This document shows, piece after piece, positions 26,288-34,729 of a DNA stretch of 64,000 bases. The first letter of the stretch is position 1; each line of letters starts with the position of its first letter. The translations under genes and the position numbers were made by a program. A model generated the notes under the pieces. The model was given only the letters and a program-made list of their open reading frames with translations. It made no database searches and was not told the DNA's origin. The stretch is from Astrobacterium formosum (GTDB lineage: Bacteria; Pseudomonadota; Alphaproteobacteria; Rhizobiales; Xanthobacteraceae): contig JAVDCA010000011.1 of NCBI GenBank assembly GCA_030848545.1, forward strand, positions 62,001-126,000, in the 5' to 3' direction.

Positions 26288-26974
26288 ATGAACATGCTCG
26301 TCGTCGACCGCGAAAAGTCCGCCAAGCTCCAGATCTACAACTGGCTGAAGGGGCAGATCATCTCCGGCGTCATCGCGCCCGGCACGGTGCTCGACAAGCG
26401 CGACCTCATGCAACAGCTGTCGGTCTCGCTGACGCCGCTGCGCGAGGCGCTTCTCCTGTTGAAGCACGACGGGCTCATCGACCTGGTGCCCAACCTGCAC
26501 ACGGTGGTGCGGCTGATCGACCCCGAGCGGGTGCGCGAACATGTGTTCATCCGCGCCGCGCTGGAGTGCGCCGTGGTGGAGCATCTGGCCACCGAAGGCG
26601 TTCCGGCGACGACCGAACGGGCCTGTGCCCACCTCATCGAAGAGCAGAAGGCCGCGTTCGCGCGCGACGACTACGAGCGCTCCTTCGACCTCGACGTCGA
26701 GTTCCACCGCACCCTGTGCGACGTCCTCAAATACAGAATCCTGTGGGACAACATCTACGCCAACCGTTCGCAGATCGACCGCGCCCGCCAGTGCTCGCCC
26801 GTCAACGTCCCCGGCATCAAGCGCTCCATCGAGCAGCACGACGACATTCTCGCCCTCGTCCGCAAGGGCGATGCGGCGGCGGCTCGCGTCCTCATGCAGG
26901 CGCACATCTACACAGTGTTCGACGACTTGTTGAAGATCGACCCGCGCTACATCGAGACGCGCTCGGGCGGGTGA
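26288..26974 (+). CDS. GntR-family (FCD) transcriptional regulator
   Basis: Regulator of 228 residues. The winged HTH is at about 10-72 (LKGQIISGVIAPGTVLDKRDLMQQLSVS, LREALLLLKHDGLIDLVP). The FCD domain has ECAVVEHLA and the histidines of FHRTLCDVL and QHDDILALV. Start 26288 is taken because the protein then begins close to the HTH; an earlier in-frame start adds 16 residues without similarity. It is divergent from the TRAP-4 operon and 141 bp ahead of a ThDP enzyme gene, so it could control both. Confidence 0.87.
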   Translation: MNMLVVDREKSAKLQIYNWLKGQIISGVIAPGTVLDKRDLMQQLSVSLTPLREALLLLKHDGLIDLVPNLHTVVRLIDPERVREHVFIRAALECAVVEHLATEGVPATTERACAHLIEEQKAAFARDDYERSFDLDVEFHRTLCDVLKYRILWDNIYANRSQIDRARQCSPVNVPGIKRSIEQHDDILALVRKGDAAAARVLMQAHIYTVFDDLLKIDPRYIETRSGG

Positions 26975-27115
26975 GGATTGTCGCCGTTGCCGGGCCCGGA
27001 AAGGCCATGGCAACCCGCACTCCAGCACATGGCGAGGTCGGCTGCGATCTGCTAGGAGAACACCGCACGGGCGACCGCCCGCGTGATCGCCAATACCGCA
27101 CCCACAGACCTTCCC

Positions 27116-28672
27116 ATGAACCCCAATATCATGAACGGCGCCGAGAGCCTGCTGCGAACCTTCGTGGCGAGCGGCATCGACATCTGCTTCGCCAATCCGG
27201 GCACGTCCGAGATGCATTTCGTCAGCGCGCTCGACCGCGCGCCGGGCATGCGCGCCGTGCTCGGCCTGTTCGAGGGCGTGGTGACGGGCGCCGCCGACGG
27301 CTATGCCCGCATGGCCGGCAAGCCTGCCGTGACGCTCCTGCATCTCGGCCCCGGCCTCGCCAACGGCCTCGCCAACCTGCACAACGCCCGCAAGGGCGAG
27401 GTCCCGGTCATCAACGTGGTCGGCGACCATGCGACGGCGCACCGCGCCTATGATGCCCCGCTCACCGCCGATGTGTCGGCCTTCGCACGCCCGGTATCAC
27501 ACTGGCTCGTCTCGACCCGGGACGCCTCGACGGCGGCCGCCGACGGCGCCCGCGCCGTGCAGGCGGCGCGCGCCGCGCCGGGACAGATCGCGACCCTGAT
27601 CCTGCCCGCCGACGCCGCCTGGTCCCCGGCCGAGCGCCCTGCCCCGCCGCTGCCGGTCCAGGGTCCCGTGCCGGTGAGCCACGAAGCGCTCGCCCAGGCC
27701 GCCGAGGCGCTGCGTGCCGGCTCCGCCGCGCTGCTTCTGCGCCACGCCGCCGCGCGCGGAAAGGGCCTCCTCGCCGCCGGCCGCATCGCCGCCGCAACCG
27801 GCGCCCGGCTGTTCTGCGACACGTTCGCCCCAAGACTCGAACGCGGCGCCGGCCGCGTCGCGCTCGAGCGCGTGCCCTACCGGCCCGAGCCGGCGCTCGC
27901 CATGCTCGACGGCGTCAAGACCCTGATCCTGGTCGGCGGCCAGCCGCCCATCGCCTTCTTCGCCTATCCGGACCAGCCGAGCCAATTGACTCCGCAAGGC
28001 TGCACGCCGCTCGTCCTGTCGCATCCCCACGAGGACGGCACCGCAGCGCTCGAAGCCCTCGCCGACCTGATCGGCGCCCGCGGTCCGGCGCGGCTCGCCG
28101 CTCGCGGCGGCTTCGATCTGCCCGCCGACGGCGGCCTCGATCCGGCCGCGATCGCCGCGATCGTCGGCCATCACCTGCCCGAGGGTGCGGTCGTGATCGA
28201 CGAGAGCGTCACCGGCAGCTTTGCGCATCACCGTTTCCTCGACGGCGCCGCGCCCCATGACGTCATCAACCTGACCGGCGGCGCCATCGGCGACGGCCTG
28301 CCCATGGCGACCGGTGCCGCCGTCGCCTGTCCGGACCGCAAGGTCATCTGCATGCAGGCCGACGGCAGCGCCATGTACACGCTTCAGGCCCTGTGGACGC
28401 AGGCGCGCTACGGCCTCGACGTCGTCACGGTGATCTACGCCAACCGCTCCTACAAGGTGCTGGTGGAGGAGCTCAAGGCGGTCGGCGCCGCCACCACGAG
28501 CCCGACCGCGCTCGACATGTTCGACATCACCCGTCCGCATCTCGACTGGGTCAAGCTCGCCGCCGGCATGGGCGTCGAGGGCGTGCGGGTCGAGACCACG
28601 CGGGCGCTCTCCGAGGCGCTCAAATCGGCGGTGACGGCGCGCGGCCCACGGCTGATCGAGGCGGTGTACTGA
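27116..28672 (+). CDS. ThDP-dependent enzyme, acetolactate synthase large subunit-like / benzoylformate decarboxylase-like
   Basis: Thiamine diphosphate enzyme of about 518 residues with the usual three domains. The PYR domain (about 5-165) carries NPGTSEMHFV and the catalytic glutamate E53 (GLFEGVVTGAADGYARM). The middle domain is short. The PP domain (about 340-515) carries the ThDP/Mg motif ADGSAMYTLQALW ending in VIYAN; the first residue is alanine where most members have glycine. Members decarboxylate a 2-keto acid or join it to an aldehyde. The start is uncertain: a GTG at 27083, ATG 27116 or ATG 27131 are all in frame, none with a strong ribosome site. Function not resolvable; the annotation 'acetolactate synthase' is by family habit. 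Confidence 0.82.
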   Translation: MNPNIMNGAESLLRTFVASGIDICFANPGTSEMHFVSALDRAPGMRAVLGLFEGVVTGAADGYARMAGKPAVTLLHLGPGLANGLANLHNARKGEVPVINVVGDHATAHRAYDAPLTADVSAFARPVSHWLVSTRDASTAAADGARAVQAARAAPGQIATLILPADAAWSPAERPAPPLPVQGPVPVSHEALAQAAEALRAGSAALLLRHAAARGKGLLAAGRIAAATGARLFCDTFAPRLERGAGRVALERVPYRPEPALAMLDGVKTLILVGGQPPIAFFAYPDQPSQLTPQGCTPLVLSHPHEDGTAALEALADLIGARGPARLAARGGFDLPADGGLDPAAIAAIVGHHLPEGAVVIDESVTGSFAHHRFLDGAAPHDVINLTGGAIGDGLPMATGAAVACPDRKVICMQADGSAMYTLQALWTQARYGLDVVTVIYANRSYKVLVEELKAVGAATTSPTALDMFDITRPHLDWVKLAAGMGVEGVRVETTRALSEALKSAVTARGPRLIEAVY

Positions 28673-28700
28673 CGCCGCAACCGCAGCGCGGACAGGCGCG

Positions 28701-29522
28701 TCACAACACCCGGCGCAAAAACGCCTCGGTGGCGTCGCGCGCCGCCGGCAGGTTGATGAGCGTGTGCGGCGCGCCGGCGATCAGCACCACGGTGGCGTTC
28801 TTGGACGAGGCGAACGCCGCCCCGCAATGCCCCTTGGCGGCGGCGTTGCCCAGCCAGGAGTTGGATGGCGAGAAATACGGATCCGTCATGCTGACGACGT
28901 TGAGCACGGGCTGCCCGGGCGGACTTGCGGTCCGGTGCGCGTCGACGAAGTAGTTGTCCTCGCAACTCCACGAAAAGACCATCCGGGCGCGATAGTCGGC
29001 GTCGCCATGGCGCGCCACCGCCACCGCGCCCTCGCTGGTGCCGGCGAGCACAAGGCGCGCCGGATCGGTCCACGGCGCCACTTTCACGGCAGCGGTCGCC
29101 GCCTCGATCTCGGAGGCCCGCAGCGCATGGATGCGCTCATAGACATCGCGGGCGATCGGCGACTGATAGGTGATCCGGTCCGGCAGCGAAAACGAGTCCG
29201 GCGCCACCGAGGCGACGCCCAGTTGGGCGAGCCAGCGCTGCCACTCCTCGATCGCCTTGAGGCCGAGCCCCGACGAACCATGCAGGAAGACGACCACGGG
29301 CGCCCTCGCGCCGGTCGTGGCCGGCACGGCGGACAATTTGCCGAAATAGACCGGGCCGCCGGTCACCGAGGCCGGCAGCGCCACATTGGCATTCGCCATC
29401 AGGCCGGCGCGCGAGGCGGCGTTGTGGGCGTATCCCGATCCCTTGACGCCGGCCGGCGCCTGGCTCGACGCCGGCGACAGCAAAGCGAGAACGCCGACGG
29501 CGGCGAGCGACGCCATGCGCAT
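28701..29522 (-). CDS. Exported alpha/beta hydrolase (dienelactone hydrolase-like)
   Basis: Protein of 273 residues with a signal peptide (about 1-20, MASLAAVGVLALLSPASSQA). The alpha/beta hydrolase core has VVVFLHGSSGLG as oxyanion strand, the nucleophile in GTSEG (about residue 161), an aspartate in SMTDPYF, and the histidine in AGAPHTL near the C-terminus. Probably a periplasmic esterase or lactonase. It converges with the ThDP gene and is divergent from LysR. The pairing with LysR suggests that LysR controls it. Substrate unknown. Confidence 0.8.
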   Translation of the reverse strand: MRMASLAAVGVLALLSPASSQAPAGVKGSGYAHNAASRAGLMANANVALPASVTGGPVYFGKLSAVPATTGARAPVVVFLHGSSGLGLKAIEEWQRWLAQLGVASVAPDSFSLPDRITYQSPIARDVYERIHALRASEIEAATAAVKVAPWTDPARLVLAGTSEGAVAVARHGDADYRARMVFSWSCEDNYFVDAHRTASPPGQPVLNVVSMTDPYFSPSNSWLGNAAAKGHCGAAFASSKNATVVLIAGAPHTLINLPAARDATEAFLRRVL

Positions 29523-29562
29523 GCGAATAATTCCCTGTCCGTTTTCCCGGGCAGGATAGGAG

Positions 29563-29577
29563 ATGCGTTCTCCGCAT
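29563..29577. promoter_or_regulatory. Candidate LysR operator (T-N11-A) in divergent gap
   Basis: ATGCG-TTCTC-CGCAT is a perfect 5-bp-arm inverted repeat with the T-N11-A spacing typical of LysR sites. It lies in the 93-bp gap between the hydrolase and lysR starts. A second pair of arms, GCAT at 29574-29577 and ATGC at 29582-29585, overlaps it. Confidence 0.45.
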
Positions 29578-29615
29578 TAAAATGCAAAGATCGGCCGGAT
29601 TTATGCAGGTTCGTT

Positions 29616-30626
29616 ATGAATATATCGCAGCGCCAGCTCCGCATGTTCACCGCAGTCGCGCAAGAGATGAATTTCTCCCGCGCCAGCGCCACGCTCAACA
29701 TCAGCCAGCCGGCGCTGACGCGCGCGATCCGCGAGTTCGAGGCCCAGCTCGGCGTCCTGCTCTTTCAGCGCACCACGCGGCGGCTCACCCTCAGCGAGGA
29801 GGGGCGCCGCCTGCTGCCGGTGGCGCAGCGCCTGATCGACGACATGCGCCAGGCCGTCGCCGAGCTGCGCGCACCCGCGGCCGGGCTCGGCGGCACCGTC
29901 ACGATCGCGACCGGCACGGCGTTCGGCTGCACGGTGCTGCCGCGGGTCCTGCTCGAATACACGCGGCGGCATCCCCAAGTGCGCGTCGTCCTGCGCGACG
30001 ACAACAGCGAAGGCATCACCGCGCGGGTGGCGCGGGCCGAGGTCGACTTCGGCATCGGCTCGATCATCCGCGCCGACGTCGTCCTGACGGCGGTCAAGCT
30101 GCTCGATGCCCCGTTGGGAATCCTGGCCCATCCTGGCCATTTCGCGCTGCCGCGGCGCGCCTCACCGCCGTGCCTCGCCAGGCTGCCGCTGCTCAAGGAG
30201 GCCGACGACACCAGCATCATGCAGCTCCTGCGCCAGCATGGAGCCGGCATCGTCGCCGCCATGGAGCGCGGCGTCGAAGTCTCCAATCTCGCAACCCAGC
30301 TCGCCTTGGCGGCGGCCGGCGTCGGCGTCGCGGTCCTGTCGGCGCTCGGCGCCTCCCATGCGGATGCGCGCCATCTCGCCTTCGTGCCGCTCGCACCCGC
30401 GATCCGGCGCGAGGTGTTTTTAATGCATCGCTTCGACCGGCCGTTGCGGCCGGCGGCGCGGGCGCTGTGGGACCTGATCCTGACCGAACTGCCGCGCGCG
30501 CCATTGCACGAACGGGTCACCGTGGCCGCACAACCGAATGCCGAACCGCAATCAGTGACCAGTACGAGCCGTTCGACGCCGGCCGCCAAGCAGGCCGCAC
30601 CGCGCTCGTCCGGGAACCGCCGCTGA
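29616..30626 (+). CDS. LysR-family transcriptional regulator
   Basis: Regulator of 336 residues. The HTH is at about 3-62 (LRMFTAVAQEMNFSRASATLNISQPALTRAIREFEAQLG, LFQRTTRRLTLSEEG). The periplasmic-binding-like effector domain follows from about 90 (VTIATGTAFGCTVLPRVL to RPAARALWDLI). The C-terminal tail of about 35 residues is longer than usual and low in complexity. The frame is open 284 codons further upstream through the hydrolase gene, but family similarity begins at 29616. Divergent from the exported hydrolase. Confidence 0.9.
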   Translation: MNISQRQLRMFTAVAQEMNFSRASATLNISQPALTRAIREFEAQLGVLLFQRTTRRLTLSEEGRRLLPVAQRLIDDMRQAVAELRAPAAGLGGTVTIATGTAFGCTVLPRVLLEYTRRHPQVRVVLRDDNSEGITARVARAEVDFGIGSIIRADVVLTAVKLLDAPLGILAHPGHFALPRRASPPCLARLPLLKEADDTSIMQLLRQHGAGIVAAMERGVEVSNLATQLALAAAGVGVAVLSALGASHADARHLAFVPLAPAIRREVFLMHRFDRPLRPAARALWDLILTELPRAPLHERVTVAAQPNAEPQSVTSTSRSTPAAKQAAPRSSGNRR

Positions 30627-30810
30627 TCGGGACGCAAGACGACCGCCTTGCGTCCTTTCACGGTTCGAAATCGCCAGTCGGACACCGCCGGCCGCGGAAG
30701 ATGCTGCCGGGCCATTCCCTTTGCGCTGGGCATCGTGCGACAAATCGGCTTCAAGGATGCGAAGCCAAGGCTGGTTCGTTTCGCACCATGTCGGATTGCG
30801 CGGAGGGCAG

Positions 30811-32280
30811 ATGAAGTTCGGTGATTTTCCCAAGGCCGGTTCCCTCGACGGAGTGGCCGGTTTCCGCGATTACATGACGTCGCTCGGCCTCGACATGCCG
30901 TGCGACGACGTGGTCGAGAGCGGACCGGCGTCACCGCTCGCCGCCGGGCTCGACGTCGACGGCATGCAGGTCGGCAACCGGCTCGGCATCAATCCGATGG
31001 AAGGCTGGGACTGCGAAGCCGACGGCCGGCCGAGCGAGAACGCCAAGCGGCGCTGGCAGCGGTTCGGCGAGAGCGGCGCCAAGCTGATCTGGGGCGGCGA
31101 AGCCTGCGCGGTGCGTCCCGACGGCCGCGCCAATCCGCGCCAGCTCGTCATGGCCGAGCACACGCAGGCCGGCATTGCCGAGATGCGCGAGGGCCTCGTC
31201 ACGGCGCACCGCGACGCCGCCGGCGACGACCGCGGCCTCGTCATCGGCCTCCAGCTCACCCATTCGGGCCGCTTCTGCAAGCCGCACGACAACCGCCGCT
31301 TCGAATCCATCATCGCCTATCATCACCCGGTGCTCGACAGGAAATTCGGCGTGCCGGCCGACCGCGCGCCCATCAGCGACGACGAGATCAAGCGCCTCGT
31401 CGAGGACTATGTGACCGCGGCGAAGCGGGCGCGGGCCTGCGGCTTCGACTTCGTCGACATCAAGCATTGCCACGGCTATCTGGGCCACGAGTTCCTGAGC
31501 GCCATCACGCGGCCGGGCCCCTATGGGGGCAGCCTTGAGAACCGCACCCGCTTTCTCTCCGAGATCGTCGCCGGCATCCGCGCCGAGGCGCCGGGCTTGA
31601 AGATCGGCGTGCGCATCAGCGCCATCGACACCGTGCCGTACCGGCCGGACCCGACGCGCTCCGAGCCGGGCGCGCTCGGCCCCGGCATCCCGGAGGACTA
31701 TCCCGTCCCCTACGACTACGGCTTCGGCGTCGACCGCGACGATCCGCTCCGCTACGACCTCACGGAGCCCGTGGCGCTGTTCGAAATCCTGCGCCGCCTC
31801 GACGTCCGCTTCGTCAATATCAGTATCGCGAGCCCCTACTACAATCCGCACTACATCCGCCCGGCCCTCTATCCGCCGTCGGACGGCTACGCTCCGCCCG
31901 AGGATCCGTTCATCGGCGTCATGCGCCACATCGCGGTGGTGCGAGACCTCAAGCGCGCCCATCCCGACTTCTGCCTGATGGGCTCCGGCTACACCTATCT
32001 GCAGGAGTTCTTTCCAAACGTCGCCCAGGCCGTGGTGCGGCAGGGGTTCTGCGACATCGTCGGGCTCGGCCGCATGGTGCTGTCCTATCCGGAGCTGCCG
32101 CTCGACATCCTCCATGGCCGCGGCCTCAAGAAGAAACGCCTGTGCCGCACCTTCTCGGACTGCACCACCGCCCCGCGCAACGGCATGGTGTCGGGCTGCT
32201 ATCCCCTCGACGCGCACTACAAGAAGTCGGAGGAGTTCAAGACGCTCGCCAGGGTGAAGAAGCCGGTCGCGAGCGCGTGA
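30811..32280 (+). CDS. NADH:flavin oxidoreductase (old yellow enzyme-like)
   Basis: FMN TIM-barrel protein of 489 residues. FMN/substrate-site features: GLQLTHSGRFCKP, FDFVDIKHCHGYLGHEFLS with the active-site histidine pair, RPGPYGGSLENRTRFL, and GLGRMVLSYPELP. It is longer than a plain old yellow enzyme (about 360) but lacks the FAD/NADH half of 2,4-dienoyl-CoA reductases (about 670). The C-terminal cysteines are spaced C-x5-C-x11-C, fewer than the four needed for a 4Fe-4S site, so a cluster may be absent. Start 30811 has GGAGGGC upstream. A 184-bp gap separates it from lysR, so it may be a separate transcript. Confidence 0.85.
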   Translation: MKFGDFPKAGSLDGVAGFRDYMTSLGLDMPCDDVVESGPASPLAAGLDVDGMQVGNRLGINPMEGWDCEADGRPSENAKRRWQRFGESGAKLIWGGEACAVRPDGRANPRQLVMAEHTQAGIAEMREGLVTAHRDAAGDDRGLVIGLQLTHSGRFCKPHDNRRFESIIAYHHPVLDRKFGVPADRAPISDDEIKRLVEDYVTAAKRARACGFDFVDIKHCHGYLGHEFLSAITRPGPYGGSLENRTRFLSEIVAGIRAEAPGLKIGVRISAIDTVPYRPDPTRSEPGALGPGIPEDYPVPYDYGFGVDRDDPLRYDLTEPVALFEILRRLDVRFVNISIASPYYNPHYIRPALYPPSDGYAPPEDPFIGVMRHIAVVRDLKRAHPDFCLMGSGYTYLQEFFPNVAQAVVRQGFCDIVGLGRMVLSYPELPLDILHGRGLKKKRLCRTFSDCTTAPRNGMVSGCYPLDAHYKKSEEFKTLARVKKPVASA

Positions 32281-32373
32281 GCCTCTCCCCGTCATCCTGA
32301 CGGTGCCCGCGCTCGGCCTGAGGGTGACGGCTCCGGGCGTCGTAGCTTCGATGTCGAACACCATCCCCTCCCT

Positions 32374-32464
32374 CGTCATGGCCGCGCCTGTCGCGGCCAT
32401 CCACGTCTTGCTTGCGGAAGCGCTGCGAAGACGTGGATGCCCGGCACAAAGGCCGGGCATGACG
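32374..32464. repeat. Palindromic intergenic repeat, second type
   Basis: Outer arms CGTCATG and CATGACG enclose a perfect 11-bp inverted repeat, ATCCACGTCTT at 32399-32409 and AAGACGTGGAT at 32428-32438. The flanks read GGCCGCGCCTG and GCCCGGCACAAAGGCCGGG. This is the pattern of a second dispersed repeat family common in Bradyrhizobium-like genomes. It lies 93 bp after the flavin oxidoreductase gene. Confidence 0.7.
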
Positions 32465-32564
32465 GGTCTGAGCAAAGCTCCGCCGGCCCGGTTGTTTGTT
32501 TCAGGCGCGGGCGACGCCTGTCTTCCGCTTGCTTTCCCGCCACTCTCGAGAAGATCCGAGGGGT

Positions 32565-32709
32565 GGCGGAGCGCCGTGAGACGCGCCCGTATCGAAACCG
32601 GATACGGGCGCCCGTGCTTGCGCCGCACGGGCGGGAGCCTTGCGATCGGCGCCCGGCGTCCTTGCGAGGGACGCCTTGCGCCTCACGGCGCTCCACCGCG
32701 GTGATTTTT
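32565..32709. other. Multi-hairpin intergenic element with closing stem and T-run
   Basis: A long closing stem pairs 32565-32580 with 32682-32697, with one mismatch. Inside are three hairpins: 32583-32593 with 32601-32611 (11 bp, perfect), 32609-32617 with 32625-32633 (9 bp, perfect, sharing three bases with the first), and 32655-32661 with 32669-32675 (7 bp). All loops are 7 nt and two begin TTGCG. The perfect palindrome CACCGCGGTG (32694-32703) and a T-run (32705-32709) follow. The cloverleaf-like layout suggests a structured RNA, a folded mobile repeat or a strong bidirectional terminator. No gene is predicted here. Confidence 0.6.
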
Positions 32710-33039
32710 GATCATCGGGCCGCGCTTTCGTGCCGGAAGCCAATATCCTCGAAAGGCGAGGAAACGGTCACACCCACGTAGCGAGCTCCTCGCGCGGCGG
32801 CCGTAGTGTCGCCGTGGCGGAGTCCCGACAACCCCCGGGAGCCGATCGGCATGACCGACCCGCAGGCACCGCATTCCATCCCACCTTCAAGTTGCCTCAT
32901 GAAAGCGCCCCTCGGAGAACGGAACGGGCGCATTATGCGGCCGGAAGGTGGGGTGTGGGATAAGTTCTCACGGGATTGTGAATATAGTCCAAGACGGGAG
33001 CGCCGCGCGCGACATCCCGTTGTTCAGAACCGGAAAATG

Positions 33040-33152
33040 ACGCCAGAATTTTATGGGTCGGATCAGATATTTTCATTTTATGAGAAGTGGCGAATATTTT
33101 CACTTTATGACCCATTTCCGATATTGCCGTTTTATCGGATCCAGGCCATAAT
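33040..33152 (+). promoter_or_regulatory. hipBA control region: 27-bp periodic repeats and promoter
   Basis: Four direct repeats start at 33040, 33067, 33094 and 33121, exactly 27 bp apart. Copies 2 and 3 agree in 16 of 17 bases (ATATTTTCAYTTTATGA); copies 1 and 4 keep mainly the TTTTAT core. Copy 4 overlaps a promoter: TTGCCG at 33124-33129, 17-bp spacer, CATAAT at 33147-33152. Transcription would begin at about the hipB ATG (33159), so hipB may be leaderless; no ribosome site is visible. HipB binding to such repeats is expected autoregulation for this family. Confidence 0.7.
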
Positions 33153-33158
33153 GCCCGC

Positions 33159-33410
33159 ATGACGGATCTGGCCCGCACCCCGAAGCAGATCGGCACCCTC
33201 GTCCAGCGCGCCCGCAAGCAACGCGGCTGGAACCAGACGCAGCTCGGCGACAAGGCCGGGCTGCGGCAGGAGACGATTTCCCTGATCGAGACCGGCAATC
33301 CGGCCGCCAGGCTGGAGACGATCCTGGCGGTTCTCGCGGCCCTCGACCTCGAATTCCGGATCGTGCCGCGCTCCACGAGCCGTGCCGCCGACATCGAGGC
33401 AATTTTCTGA
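33159..33410 (+). CDS. hipB: HipB-type antitoxin, Xre HTH
   Basis: Small DNA-binding protein of 83 residues. A Cro/C1 helix-turn-helix spans about 9-65 (LVQRARKQRGWNQTQLGDKAGLRQETISLIETG). It should bind HipA and repress the operon. Length matches HipB (about 88). The stop overlaps the hipA start by one base (TGATG), so the two are coupled. No ribosome site precedes the ATG, consistent with a leaderless message from the adjacent promoter. Confidence 0.9.
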   Translation: MTDLARTPKQIGTLVQRARKQRGWNQTQLGDKAGLRQETISLIETGNPAARLETILAVLAALDLEFRIVPRSTSRAADIEAIF

Positions 33411-34729
33411 TGGCGCGTCGCCGGCAATACGCGCCGCTCAACGTCCATCTCAACAACCGCCTGGTCGGTCATCTCCTCAAGGACCCGAGCGGGGCCATCA
33501 GCTTCGAGTACGACGCGGGCTGGCTCGCCTGGGAGCACGCGCTGCCGGTGTCTTTATCCCTGCCGCTGCGCGAGAGCACATACCGGGGCGAACCGGTCGC
33601 CGCCGTGTTCGAGAACCTGCTCCCCGATTCCGACGCCCTGCGCCGCCGGGTGGCGGAGATAGTCGGCGCCCGCGGCATCGACGCCTACAGCCTGCTCACG
33701 GCCATCGGGCGCGACTGCGTCGGCGCACTCCAGTTCATCGCCGACGGCGCCGACGTGGTCGACGCGACCGGCGCACTGGAAGGCGAAGCCATCGACGACC
33801 GCGCCATCGAAAAACTGCTGCGCAATCTCGTCCAGGCGCCGCTCGGCCTCGGCCGCGACGACGATTTCCGCATCTCCGTCGCGGGCGCGCAGGAAAAGAC
33901 CGCCCTGCTGCGCCACGACGGACGCTGGCTCAAGCCGCACGGGACGACGCCGACGACGCATCTGTTCAAGACGCAGATCGGCCAGTTGCCGAACGGCCTC
34001 GATCTGTCGAACAGCATCGAGAACGAATACTATTGCCTCAAGCTTCTCGAGGCCTTCGGCCTGCCGGTCAACGCCGCCGAGATCATCACGTTCGGCGACA
34101 CCAAGACCCTCGTGATCGAGCGCTTCGACCGGCGCTGGACCAGGGACGGGCGCCTGCTGCGGCTGCCGCAGGAGGATTGCTGCCAGGCCCTGTCGATCCC
34201 GCCGACGCGTAAATATCAGGGCGACGGCGGCCCCGGCATGGTGGCGATCCTCGATCTCCTCAAGGGCAGCGACGATCCGGCAGAAGACCAGAAGTCGTTC
34301 TTCAAGGCGCAGCTTTTGTTCTGGCTCATCGGCGCGACCGACGGGCACGGCAAGAACTTCAGCATCTTTCTCGGCCCCGGCGGCACCTATCGGCTGACGC
34401 CGTTCTACGACGTGCTGACCGCCCAGCCGAGCCTCGACACCCGCCAGATCGAACGCAAGCAGATGAAGCTGGCGATGTCGGTCGGCAAAAGCCGGCACTA
34501 TCGCGTCGACGCGGTCCAGGCCCGCCATTTCGTCCAGACCGGCGAGGAGGCGGGGGTGCCGAAGGCGCTCGTGCGTGCGGCGGTGGAGGAGATTGCGGCG
34601 GACTCCGAGACGGCGCTGGCGCGGGTAGAGGACGGGCTGCCGAAGGGGTTTCCGGAGGTTATCCATGCGTCGGCATCAGCGGCCCTGCGAACACGGCGGC
34701 GCAGTCTGACGACCCCGATGAGCGACTGA
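33410..34729 (+). CDS. hipA: HipA-type serine/threonine kinase toxin
   Basis: HipA-family kinase of 439 residues, the toxin of a type II toxin-antitoxin pair. E. coli HipA phosphorylates glutamyl-tRNA synthetase and induces persistence; the target here is unknown. Visible features: N-terminal subdomain (about 5-105), the autophosphorylation loop SVAGAQEKT with S156, ATP lysine near K187 (HLFK), catalytic D311 and N316 (GATDGHGKNFSIF) and Mg-binding D334 (TPFYDVLTA). All key residues are intact, so the toxin should be active. Flanked by intergenic repeats upstream and low-GC genes downstream, in an accessory region. Confidence 0.92.
   Translation: MARRRQYAPLNVHLNNRLVGHLLKDPSGAISFEYDAGWLAWEHALPVSLSLPLRESTYRGEPVAAVFENLLPDSDALRRRVAEIVGARGIDAYSLLTAIGRDCVGALQFIADGADVVDATGALEGEAIDDRAIEKLLRNLVQAPLGLGRDDDFRISVAGAQEKTALLRHDGRWLKPHGTTPTTHLFKTQIGQLPNGLDLSNSIENEYYCLKLLEAFGLPVNAAEIITFGDTKTLVIERFDRRWTRDGRLLRLPQEDCCQALSIPPTRKYQGDGGPGMVAILDLLKGSDDPAEDQKSFFKAQLLFWLIGATDGHGKNFSIFLGPGGTYRLTPFYDVLTAQPSLDTRQIERKQMKLAMSVGKSRHYRVDAVQARHFVQTGEEAGVPKALVRAAVEEIAADSETALARVEDGLPKGFPEVIHASASAALRTRRRSLTTPMSD

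Noticed and set aside
30931-32628. 565-codon minus-strand frame opposite the flavin oxidoreductase
   Set aside because: Shadow of a clear FMN enzyme on the plus strand, no ribosome site or similarity.
33040-33147. CRISPR-like array
   Set aside because: Repeats are contiguous 27-bp units with no spacers, decay at both ends, and lie in the hipBA promoter; no cas genes are present.
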